A stretch of 64,000 nucleotides of DNA from Lucinisca nassula (lineage: Eukaryota; Mollusca; Bivalvia; Lucinida; Lucinidae), in contig OY757012.1 of the NCBI GenBank assembly GCA_963580285.1, positions 170,831,994 to 170,895,993 of the forward strand, given 5' to 3'. Positions 1 to 9,900 of this stretch are shown one piece after another (the stretch's first letter is position 1; every line of letters starts with the position of its first letter). Below the pieces are notes generated by a model. That model was not told where the DNA came from and did not search any database. It worked only from the letters and a program-made list of their open reading frames with translations. The position numbers and the translations under genes were made by a program.

Positions 1-514
1 CTGCAGGGGTCGGCAAAATTCTTTCGTGGAGATTGATCATGAAATCTTTTCTATGGTCATTCTCTCCCTTTCCCTGATTCAAGAAGGGCAGTTGTTAGTT
101 TCTGGTGAAAAAAAAGTGCACTGTACTGGTTAACCTTGTACGTGCAAACCTGCCCAGGATATGTGGATAGTCAGCTCCGATAGCACAGTGGTCAACGCGT
201 TCGACTCATGATCGAGTGGTTGTGCGTTCGAATCCGGCAACCGGTATCGAGGTGTGTCCTTTGGCAAGACATGTCATGGCACTGCCTCACTCCACCCAGG
301 TGTAAATGGGTAGCAGTGGTGTAACAGTCACTGCCTCTCTCGCGCGTGCGTGAAAACATCCGGAATGAGTGTTCGAGAGCGATTAAACAAGCTTGAAGCT
401 TCCATCGCAATCGAACTAAAATAAATTAGTATAAACTAAACTGACGGGCTCAAAAATGACCTAAAATTGTGTTGACTGGGCTGTTAATCTCCAGTACAAA
501 CAAACAAACAAAAC
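1..514 (+). mobile_element. SINE-1 copy split by SINE-2 (1-170 and 439-514)
   Basis: The body (TCTTTCGTGGAGATTGATCA, TCTCTCCC, CAGTTGTCAGTTTCTGG, ACTGTACTGGTTAACC, CTGCCCAGG) and tail (GGCTCAAAAATGACCTAAAA, TTGACTGGGC, then CAAACAAACAAAC) match full copies at 35.7 and 36.3 kb. The 5' tRNA-like head is cut off by the window edge. The copy is interrupted after GTGGATAG by SINE-2 and resumes with AAACTGACGGGCTC. Confidence 0.8.
171..438 (+). mobile_element. SINE-2, full copy with tRNA-like head
   Basis: The head has RNA polymerase III box A-like (TAGCACAGTGGTCAACGCG) and box B-like (GTGCGTTCGAATCC) sequences. The body GGTATCGAGGTGTGTCC..CACCCAGGTGTAAATGGGTAGC and the 3' end AATTAGTATAAACTA recur at 43149-43420; the 3' end alone recurs at 50493-50570. 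This copy has CAT at the anticodon position, while the 43-kb copy has ACG, so an Arg-type tRNA origin is possible. It lies inside SINE-1. Confidence 0.8.
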
Positions 515-519
515 TTTTA

Positions 520-991
520 TTGAAGTACAACAGGATATGGACAATGTTCATACCTCAAACTAGAAGATAGTGAAGGTCAGATTCACTGCTCATTGCTAAT
601 GAGCAAAGCAAGAGTTGCGCCACTTAAAACTCTGACTATACCGAGGTTAGAACTTTCAGCAGCTTTGGTATCTGTTAGAGTCAGCTCTTTGCTACAGAAC
701 GAATTACAGTACCAGAACGTTACCCATGTATTTTGGACCGACAGTCGTGTAGTTCTTGGTTACATCTCCAATGATTCGAAACGATTTCATGTATTTGTTG
801 CCAACCGAGTGCAGCAGATTAGAGACGTTACAAGTCCGTCCCAATGGAGACATATCGAAACCGAGAGCAATCCGGCAGACTTGGCATCCCGCGGTGCGAC
901 AGCAACAGAATTAAAAAATTCAGACTGGTTCACTGGACCAGCATTGCATGGCGGTCTATGTGCTGAGGATTTTTGGTTCGACGGAGTTTAA
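520..991 (+). pseudogene. BEL/Pao retrotransposon fragment, RNase H-like region
   Basis: In one frame from about 524 the translation reads STTGYGQCSYLKLEDSEG, then SKARVAPLKTLTIPRLELSA, VFWTDSRVVLGYI, RFHVFVANRVQQIR and NPADLASRGA. This is the region after the reverse transcriptase of BEL/Pao polyproteins, with the DSR and NPAD motifs. The frame is intact for about 155 codons and stops at TAA after FWFDGV. Protease, RT and integrase are absent, so this is a relic. The 5' edge abuts the tail of the SINE-1 copy. Confidence 0.85.
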
Positions 992-1248
992 TATAAACTG
1001 CAGTACACTCAAAGGCGTTTGTTTTTCGTCACCTCTTGCGGACTTTGAAGTCACAGTCACAGCAAATAAGCAAACAATATTTTGGGTTATCTCTGGGGTT
1101 CTATTATTTACTTGAGACCAGATGTTGTGTGTACGTCAATGAACATTTAAAAATAACATGTACATTAATTTCTTAAAGAAACATTACAAACATGAAATTC
1201 ATTATCATATTTGCATTCTTTCTATCCATAATTTGATGGAAAATCTGG

Positions 1249-1441
1249 GTGCTGTTTTCAAAGCATCTTTAGCTTAACAAGTTCATTAGTGGTCAAAATT
1301 TCAACTGTTCTAGAAAGCAGAATATCTAATACTTTGATGTTTTTGCTGGAAAAATGTGCACATGCAAAAGCTATTCACATTTTTCAGCAAAAGTCTTAGC
1401 AGATTTTTCATATTAGTTTTAACGATATGTTAACTAATGAC
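1249..1441 (-). mobile_element. PAL-1 palindromic MITE, diverged copy
   Basis: TTCAAAGCATCTTTAGCTTAACAAG at the left, a central GAAAAATGTGCACATGCAAAAGCTATTCACATTTTTCAGCAAAA hairpin and TTAACGATATGTTAACTAATG at the right match the better copies at 23.3 and 45.9 kb, in reverse orientation. It carries no coding sequence. Confidence 0.65.
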
Positions 1442-1510
1442 AAAATAATAGGACCCTGGTATGCAAGCACATTTTTGTTTATGGAGCAGCATCATTGATG
1501 TTTTTAAGTC

Positions 1511-1725
1511 TTGTTTGTTTTATTTGAGGTTTAATATCCCTGTCAACACTATATAGGTCATTTTGGAGATGTTGGTTCCAATTTTGTGGGACTTTTACCC
1601 GACATTGAGATGAAAACATGTCAAGACCTGCCTCCCCATGAAATAAAAAGGGTTTATATGCATGGACGGTCTGACTTGCACCACTTTGCCTTGGCAGGCT
1701 TAGCCTCTTTAAGCGATGGGCAGGG
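1511..1725 (-). mobile_element. SINE-3 copy, minus strand
   Basis: Reverse complement of the SINE-3 body: TTTGAGGTTTAATRTCC, CAACACTATATAGGTCATTTT, CAATTTTGTGGGACTTTTAC, CATTGAGATGAAA and GGGTTTATATGCATGGACGG. The family tail is GACGTTAAACCTCAAATCAAACAAAC; full copies are at 22.6 and 62.2 kb. The tRNA-like 5' end is degraded. Confidence 0.75.
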
Positions 1726-1989
1726 GCCCTTTTGTCATTAAGTCCCCAATACCCAGTCTTTTGCAGAGGTCCAGGGTTTATTTTGACATTACGATCATGT
1801 GATGTCACATGACCATGTAATCACTGAAGTAGTATGAACTCAGACACAGCCAAAATGTGGACATGAGCATTGTTATCTACATATAATTAATTGTTGCTGT
1901 TGGAGACGCTTTCAATCCTACCGCAATATCAGTAAATGCTCCGGTGAATCAATGGCCCAGGTCAGGTGCTGGCTTTGACTGGCATTTCT
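1726..1989. other. No feature seen
   Basis: AT-rich sequence between SINE-3 and the Helitron-like block, with no convincing exon, repeat end or RNA gene. The stretch 992-1248 between the BEL/Pao fragment and the PAL-1 copy is similarly blank. Confidence 0.5.
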
Positions 1990-2813
1990 TTTTATGTCCC
2001 CGGTAGCGATAGCGGGGACATATTGTTTTTGCCCTGTCTGTTTGTTGGTTTGTTGGTTTGTAGGTTTGTTGGTTTGTTGGTTTGTACGTGGACAACTTTA
2101 ACGTTGGCCATAACTTTTGAACTGTTTGAGATAGAGCTTTCATATTTGGCCTGAAGGTTCCTTGTGACAAGACCTTCACATTCATCCAAAAAAAATTTGA
2201 CCTGTGACCTTGACCTTGACCTTTGACCTACTTAAAAGAAAAAAATAACATTGGTCATAACTTTTGAACCACTTGAGATACAGCCTTCATATTTAGCATG
2301 TATGTTCCTTGTGACAAAAGCTTGACATTCATGCAAAAAAATTTTACCTGTGACCTTGACCTTTGACCTACTTAAAATAAAAAAATAACATTTTGGTCAT
2401 AACTTTTGAACGGTTTGAGATGGAGCCTTCATATTTTGCATGTAGGTTCCTTGTGACAAGACCTTCACATTCATGCAAAAAAATTTGACCCTTGACCTTG
2501 ACCTTTGACCTACTTAAAAGAAAAAAATAACATTGGTCATAACTTTTGAACCACTTGAGATACAGCCTTCATATTTAGCATGTATGTTTCTTCTGACAAA
2601 AGCTTTACACTCATGCCAAAAAAATTGACCTGTGACCTTGACCTTGACCTTTGACCTACTTAAAATAAAAAAATAACATTTTGGTCATAACTTTTGAATG
2701 GTTTGAGATAGAGCCTTCATATTTTGCATGTAGGTTCCTTGTGACAAGAGCTTTACATTCACACAAAAAATTTTGACCTGTGACCTTGACCTTTGACGTA
2801 CATAAAAGAAAAA

Positions 2814-5277
2814 TTATGTCTCCCCCGAAAAATTTTTTTTCGGAGAGACATATTGTTTTTCCCCCGGGCGTCTGTCTGTCTGTCCGTCTGTCCGTCTGTC
2901 CGTCTGTCCGTCTGTCTGTCTGTCCGTCTGTCTGTCACACTTTCGTGTCCGCTCTATAACTTGAAAACCGTTGGAGCTATCGTCACGAAACTTAGTATAA
3001 ATATAAATCAGCATTAGACGACGTGCAGTGCGCAAGAACTATAACTCTCGCATTTATACTTTTTGAATTATCTCCCTTGGAAGTTTGTTGGTATGTATAT
3101 ATGTATGGGCAAATCGTGTCCGGTCAATAACTTTCTTATTTTCAGATGGATTTTAAAATTACTTGGCAGAAATATTAACAACCATAAGACGATGTGTGGT
3201 GCGCATGAATCGGGTCGGTACCTCAAAGGTCAAGGTCATACTTAGAGGTCAAAGGTCAAAAAAGGGGCCTTTTTTTCGTATTTGGTCAATAACTTTCTTA
3301 TTTTGAGATGAATTTTAAAATTACTTGGCAGAAATATTAACCATCATGCGACGATGTGTGGTGTGCATCAGGCAGGTCAGTACCGCCAAGGTCAAGGTCA
3401 TACTTAGAGGTCAAAGGTAAAAAAAAGGGGCCTTTTTTTCGTGTTTTGTCAATAACTTTCTTATTTTGAGATGGATTTTAAAATTACTTGGCAGAAATAT
3501 TAACAACCATGAGACGATGTGTGGTGTGCATCAGGCAGGTCAGTACCTCGAAGGTGAAGGTCATACTTAGAGGTCAAAGGTCAAAAAGGGGCCTTTTTTC
3601 GTGTTTTGTCAATAACTTTCTTATTTTGAGATGGATTGTGAAATCACTTGGCAGAAATGTTAACCAATATAAGACGATGTGTTACGTGCATGATCCAGGT
3701 TGGTACCTCAAAGGTCAAGGTCATACTTAGAGGTCAAAGGTAAAAAAGGGGCCTTTTTTCCAGTTTTGTCAATAACTTGCTTATTTTTAGATAGAATTTG
3801 AAGTTACTTGGCAAAAACGTTAACTATCATGAGACGATGTGTTGCATGCATGATTCAGTTTGATACCTCAAGTGTCAACGTCACACATAGAGGTCAAAAG
3901 TCAAAAAAGGGGCCTTTTTTTCGTGTTTGGTCAATAACTTTCTTATTTTTTGATAGATTTTGAAATTGCTTGGCAGAAATGTTAAACACCATGAGATGAT
4001 GTGTTGCACGCATGACCCAGTTTGGTACCTGAAAGGTCAAGGTCATACATAGAGGTTAAAGGTCAAAAAAGGGGCCTTTTTTGTGTTCTGTCAATAACTT
4101 TCTTATTTTTAGATGGATTTTAAAATTACTTGGCAGAAATGTTAACCACCATAAGACGATGTGTTGCGTGCATGACCCAAGTTGGTACCTCAAATGTCAA
4201 GGTCGTACTAAGAGGTTAAAGAACAAAAAGGGGCCTTTTTATGCCTCCAACTTTGAAAAAGTTGGAGGGGCATATTGGTTCTGGTTCGTTTGTCCGTTCG
4301 TCTGTCCGTTACGCTTTTGATGCATAGCATAACTAAAGAACCGTGTATGCTAGGGTTTTGAAATTTCATATATGGATTCCTCATGGAAAATTAGCTGACG
4401 CGTATTCTTTTTCTTGTCCGGATTATGCCCCCTTCAAGAGTTATTGCCCTTTGAAATTTTTTTAATAAAATCTTGTCAGCAAGATATTTAAAAAACTATT
4501 GGAGCTAGAGCCTTGAAAATTGGTGAATATATTGGTGGTGATGAGTAGATGAACTGTTTAACTTTTGACAAAATTCCGAAAAATAGTTTGTGAGTTATGG
4601 CCCTTTGTCATTTTGGTAATTTGTGCCCATTGTAAATGTATGCTAAAAGTGATGCATAGCATAACTTTAGAACCGTGTATGCTAGGGTTTTGAAATTTCA
4701 TATATGGATTCCTCATGGAAAATTAGCTGACTCGTATTTTTTTTCTCGTCCGGATTATGCCCCTTTCAAGAGTTATTGCCCTTTGAAATTTTTTCAATAA
4801 AATCTTGTCAGCAAAATTTCTCAAACACTATTGGAGCTAGAGCCTTGAAAGTTGTTGAGTATATTGATGGTGATGAGTATACGAACTGATTAACTTTTGA
4901 CAAAATTCCGAAAAATACTTTATGAGTTATGGCCCTTTGTCATTTTGGTAATTTGTGCCCATTGTAATGAATGCTAAAAGGGATGCAGAGCATAACTTTC
5001 GAACTGTGTATGCTATGGTTTTGAAATTTCATATATGCATTCCTAATGGAAAATAAGCTGACGCATATTTTTTTTCTCATCCGGATTATGCCCCTTTCAA
5101 GAGTTATTGCCCTTTGGAATTTTTTGAACATTTTTAAAGTAAATTTGCAGAAATGTTTATCTTCATTAGATGATGTGTTGCACACAAGACCCGGCTCAAT
5201 ACCTCCAATGTCAAGGTTATACTTAGAGGTCAAAAACGGGGGAGACATCTGTGTTTTTGTAGAAAAACAAATTCTAG
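2814..5277 (+). mobile_element. HEL-b: Helitron-like element nested in HEL-a
   Basis: It starts with the hairpin TATGTCTCCCCC..GGAGAGACATA, then a TCTGTCTGTCCG microsatellite (2869-2937), then about six ~163-bp units (TCAATAACTTTCTTATTTTG, TTACTTGGCAGAAATATTAA, AGACGATGTGTGGTGTGCAT, CAAGGTCATACTTAGAGGTC). The 3' end is TGTTTTTGTAGAAAAACA followed by AATTCTAG and T, a hairpin plus CTAG as in Helitrons. After removal, the HEL-a unit reads through AAAAA-TTAACATTGGTC. A third element starts inside at 4239. Confidence 0.7.
4239..5130 (+). mobile_element. HEL-c: inner element of ~330-bp units nested in HEL-b
   Basis: The start is a strong hairpin, ATGCCTCCAACTTTGAAAAAGTTGGAGGGGCAT (4241-4273 approx.), followed by GTTTGTCCGTTCGTCTGTCCG. 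Units beginning GATGCATAGCATAACT recur at about 4318, 4654 and 4983. The 3' boundary is unclear: the HEL-b unit is recognisable again from about 5133 (TTTGCAGAAATGTT), with no clean hairpin/CTAG end. Confidence 0.55.
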
Positions 5278-6133
5278 TTTAACATTGGTCATAACTTTTG
5301 AACCGTTTGAGATACAGCCTTCATATTTAGCATATATGTTCCTTGTGACAAAAGCTTTGCATTCATGCAAATAATTTTGACCTGTGACCTTGACCTTTGA
5401 TCTACTTAAAATAAAAAATACCATTTTGGTCATAACTTTTGAACACTTTGAGATAGAGCCTTCATATTTTGCATGTGGGTTCCTTGTGACAAGAGCTTTA
5501 CATTCACACAATTTTTTTTTACCTGTGACCTTGACCTTTGACGTACATAAAAGAAAAAGTTAACATTGGTCATAACTTTTGAACCGTTTGAGATACAGCC
5601 TTCATATTTAGCATGTAGGTTCCTTGTGACAGACACTTTACAGTCATGCAAAAATTTTGACCTGTGACCTTGACCTTCTTAAAAAAATAAACATTTTTTG
5701 TCATAACTTTCGAACCGTTTGTGATAGAGCTTTCATATTTGGCATGTAGGTTCCCTGTGATTAGAGCTTTTCATTCATGCAAAATGTTTGGACCATGACC
5801 TTGACCTTTGACCTACTTAAAAGAAAAAATAAAATTGTCCATAAATTTTGAACCGTTTAAGATAGAGCCTTAATATTTGGCATGTAGGTTCCTTGTGACA
5901 AGAGCTTTACATTCATGCATTTTTTTTTTTACCTGTGACCTTGACCTACTTTAAAGAAAAAAAATATTATTGTTCATAACTTTTGAACCGTTTAAGATAG
6001 AGCTTTCATATTTGACATGTAAGTTTCTTGTGTCAAGGGCTTCCCACACAAACAAAAATCTTGAACTGTGAGCAACTTTGAATAAAAAATGACCATGCCC
6101 GGGGACATGTTCGTGTTTCACAAACACATCTTG

Positions 6134-6560
6134 TTAAAAATGGCGTTTACGAGTTTTGTGTTTCTGTTTGTCGCTCACAAATTGGAATACTGTCAGTCAG
6201 GACAGGGAATATAGAAATGAGCATTTTAGGAAGAAAAAAGTAAGAAATGACATTTTGGACTGGAGGAAGAAAATGTTAACCAGTCTGAGACGGTTGTCTC
6301 GTAAAGTCTTGTCGATATTTAACGTGATAGAACCATGTAATCAATCTTCCTTAGAGTTGGGAAGTTACATGTTTATGACTACACATGTACATCTGAGTCT
6401 ATAGGCAGACATATAGCCAATGCCTTCTGCTTCTGCTCATATCCCTATGAGTTATATTTCATTGCAGTTGTTTACTTAAGAGCTGTTTTCTGTATTCAAA
6501 ATGCACTTAGAATAAAAAATGTTCTGAGAACCATTTAACATTAGATTTGTTATATCTTAC
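6134..6560. other. No gene seen before the first visible CLPTM1 exon
   Basis: I looked here for the preceding CLPTM1 exon and found no match on the plus strand. The open stretch from 6156 lacks family similarity and usable splice sites. Confidence 0.5.
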
Positions 6561-6564
6561 CGTA

Positions 6565-6780
6565 ATGATCCTAAGAATTGGGACATATATGCCTAAGCAA
6601 ACAGTGCAGAGCCTGATCAGACTACTCCTGAACAGACTGCTCCTGAAGAAGCAGTCTGATCAGGGTCTACACTGCCATTCTGTCTTCACTTTTTGGACAT
6701 CTTGCTGGATTCTGATCGTGAAACAAATTTGTTGAAATTTTAGGAGAATTACTGCAAGACCTAAAGGTGTCCGAATTTTT
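6565..6780 (+). repeat. Hairpin-core repeat, O-type flanks
   Basis: The hairpin GCAAACAGTGCAGAGCCTGA...AGTCTGATCAGGGTCTACACTG (6597-6675) is followed by CATCTTGCTGGATT and GTGTCCGAATTTTTAGGATT, the flanks shared with the copy at 50.86-51.08 kb. Here both arms carry T at the variable position, so the stem pairs fully. Confidence 0.7.
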
Positions 6781-6801
6781 AGGATTTTTATGGTATTTCA
6801 G

Positions 6802-6919
6802 AAACCCAATTCTTCATCATATGAGATTCTATCCCACTGGCATCCTAACCTCACTATCAACTTGATAGATGATCACACATCCTGGGTCAAAGGTCACATT
6901 CCAGCTCCTCTAGATGAAT
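6802..6919 (+). CDS. CLPTM1: CLPTM1 exon a (first visible)
   Basis: Acceptor TATTTCAG ends at 6801 and donor GTAAGT starts at 6920. The exon encodes KPNSSSYEILSHWHPNLTIN and continues through the conserved DDHTSWVKGHIPAPLDE. It starts in phase 0 and leaves one nucleotide over. It is lumenal and contains the sequon NLT. Confidence 0.92.
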
Positions 6920-9900
6920 GTAAGTACAATTATTATAAATGCTTAAGAGTATGGTAGAATCTTATCTTTTATCATAAAGACTACAAATTGTAAAAGGTTT
7001 TGAATGAAGTGTTAACATTCTAACAGTAAAACCTGAAACTGACCGAACATGAGTACTGGTAAACAGCTTAGAAGGTCTAGCCTGCACAGGCAAGTGGTGT
7101 AAGTCTAACCATCCCTAGCTTTTGTTTGGGTGGTAGGGTTGAGATGTCATTTCATCTCAATGTCTGATAAAAGCAACATCTCCAAAATGACCTAAATAGT
7201 GTTGAGTGGGACACAAAATCTCAACACAAACAAACAATAATTAAGACTTGACCATATTGCCCCTTTTAAGCCTTCAGATCAGCATCTGTCTTGTGTAGTG
7301 TTTATCGTTGAGCACATCTAAAATTCTGGCATTTTGATGAAATAACCCTCAAAGAGGATTGACATGTTGTTGAACTAAAAATTATCAACTGAGATAGTTG
7401 GGTGAAGCAAAAGTGTGTATCTTATTGCATTGTGGCGTCTAATTGAAACAAATGGGCAAGGTCCTCTGACCTTGCAAAAGGGTAGAGGTAAGAGTGGGAA
7501 TATTTTCATTTCTTTTGTTGCTTCACTTTCCTGTTTTTCTCCTCTGACCCCCTCTTTTATCTTCTTTACTGTCTCTTCTTTCCTCTCATTTAGAAGCCTC
7601 CGTGGTGCCGTGGTTACGCTACTCGCCTTGTAAACCAGAGATAGCAGGATCAATTCCGGGCTTCTCCAGACTTTCGGATGAGTCTTTAAACTGAGGTCCC
7701 ATCTCCATATGACCATGGTTGTTGGTGGGACGTAAAATTCAAACACTCACTCACTCACTTTCCTGTCATTCTGTGATGAAGCAAAATGACCCACAAGAGT
7801 TGATGTTGACCCTTATCCTGATGAACACAACAACCCCTATCTTTGCAAACAGTGTAGATCCAGATCAGGTGGCTTCTGAAGAAACTGTTTGATCAGGATC
7901 TCCTACACTGTTTCCAGATCAAACAGTGTAGATCCAGATTATCTGATTAGGCTCTACACTGTTTCCAGATCAGATGGCTTATGAAGAAGCCATCTGATCA
8001 GGATCTACAATGTATTCAGTTTGCAAATTTGAATGAATAAATTACATCAGGTAATTTGATTGGTTGAAATGTAAATGTGTGCGACTAAATTAATTTATGC
8101 AGTGGGATAAGGATTAATTGGGCCCCGTCAAGCGATTTTGGTACATGTACTTATCGCCTATGCGAGCAGCGAAGGTTCAGGCGAGCCTGCGCATCCGCGC
8201 AGTCTCGCCAGAACCTTTGCTGCTCGCTCATACAAGCAGTGAATCAAGAGGAACCTTCAGACAGAAAGCCATATCCTTGGCCCCTCTGAATGGCTGGGCA
8301 TGTGCAGTTAAAGTTTGTCATGACGGAATGCTAAGAGACACAAAATCGCTTGGCGGGGCTCAATTATACCTTGGTTGTCCTTGTTACTCCTTATCTGCCT
8401 TGGTTGTCCTTGTTACTCCTTATCTGGAGTTATGATGTAGAAAACTGAAAGTTTCATGTGTATATTGTAGATGTGGAGTTTATCCCTGGAACCAGCAACT
8501 ACCGACCAGTGTTATACTTCAATGATTACTGGAATCTCAACACAGAGTACCAGCCAGTCAATGACACTACCAAGTTAGAATACTTATATTACTTATAAAC
8601 CCCCTTTAACCAGCTTCTGTAGTTCAGTCAGATGCATGTCTGACTGGTGATTTTGCAGACGCAAAAGCTGCTCACATTTTTTCAGCAAAAATACCAAAAT
8701 TTTAGATATTGAACTGGCTAGAACAGTTAACAATATGACCACTAACGAGCTCGTTAAGCTAACGATGCTTTGAACAACTGGCCCCAGGTCACAGGATTGA
8801 TACCTGCTGGGGTCAGCAACATTGATAATGAAATCTTTTCTGCGCACATTCTCCGATTTCCACTGATTCAAGAAGGGAAGTTGTCAATTTCTGGGGAAAG
8901 AATGTGTACTATACAGCTTAACTGCTTATATAAGCTGCCCAGGAAGTGTGTTAAAGTAAGCAGCCTATTTAGGATCTATATGTACTTTCAGATAAATTTG
9001 AACCAAATTGTCATTATAAAGATATGAAATTTTAGCAAAGACAAGTAGTTTTATCCTCTGGATATGATATGAATTATACTATTTTTATTAGGATTCAGTA
9101 CTCATTCCACATTATCAGTTGACTATATAGGAAAATTCCATGCTACAGACAAAGTCATGTCCAGCAGAGGCGATGGCTATATGTGCCCCATGTGCACTTT
9201 GTCTAGTCTTTCCTGCTCTGGCTCTATTATTAACCTTCAGTGGCTCAAACTACCCTGTCTTGAACCAATTTTCAAGAGTGCAACAGGCCCCTCTGTGAGG
9301 GGCCTGTTGTTCAAAACTAATGATGTCCTTAATTAAAGTATCATTAAAACTTTGATCATATAATATGGCAAATATGCTAATATTTTTGCTGAAAAAATGT
9401 GAGCTTCAAAAGCTGCAAAAATTTTTCAGCAAAAATAGCACTGTATTAGATATTGTACTTACCAGAACATTTAATGATTTGACTACTAACAAGCTGGTTA
9501 AGCTAATGATGCTTTGAACGGCTGGGACATGTGTTGGTTGCTCAAAGATTTTAGAACAACTGAGAGACCAGCCTAATTTAAAATTATTGAATCATTACAG
9601 AGTGTTGAATCTGACCCTGATCTACAGTCCTATCTCTTTGTTCCGGTGGCAGATGTATGCTGCTCAGAGCATGAAGAACAAATGGTATGGGGTGTTTGGA
9701 GGAGACATGCTGGAGGAGGATAGTGATCAGGACTCGCTGAAGGTAAAGTAGTGGCAGATAAGATTGGCAGGGTGGAGCTATACTTTGCACCTGTCTTTAG
9801 AACATTCTATATGCACAAAAGATATTTCAAATTACTGGATTGTGTGAATTCAACTTTTACACATACAAAGCTTTGATGAAAATGGCCTGTTGGTCTGCTT

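Larger units (their letters stand above)
1990..6133 (+). mobile_element. HEL-a: outer Helitron-like element of ~143-bp units (1990-2813 and 5278-6133)
   Basis: The 5' end is a hairpin, TATGTCCCC..GGGGACATA (1993-2022), followed by a GTTTGTTGGTTTG tract. The interior repeats a 140-148 bp unit (TTGGTCATAACTTTTGAACC, GATAGAGCCTTCATATT, TTCCTTGTGACAAGA, TTGACCTGTGACCTTGACC) at about 2251, 2393, 2533 and 2681 and again from 5284. The 3' end is a hairpin GTGTTTCACAAACAC followed by ATCTTGTT. There is no Rep/helicase gene, so it is non-autonomous. It is interrupted by a second element at 2814-5277. Confidence 0.7.

Noticed and set aside
192..410. tRNA genes at the heads of SINE-1, -2, -4 and -5
   Set aside because: A and B boxes are readable, but the cloverleaf does not close and each is joined to a SINE body. 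They are tRNA-derived, not tRNA genes.
6156..6404. Possible upstream CLPTM1 exon
   Set aside because: The 82-residue frame has no similarity to the CLPTM1 region expected before KPNSSSYEILSHWHPN and lacks a fitting donor.
7375..7746. 123-residue minus-strand frame
   Set aside because: It covers SINE-4 and the pyrimidine-rich repeat; the same peptide end (MFEFYVPPT) recurs at the SINE-4 copy at 24.8 kb.
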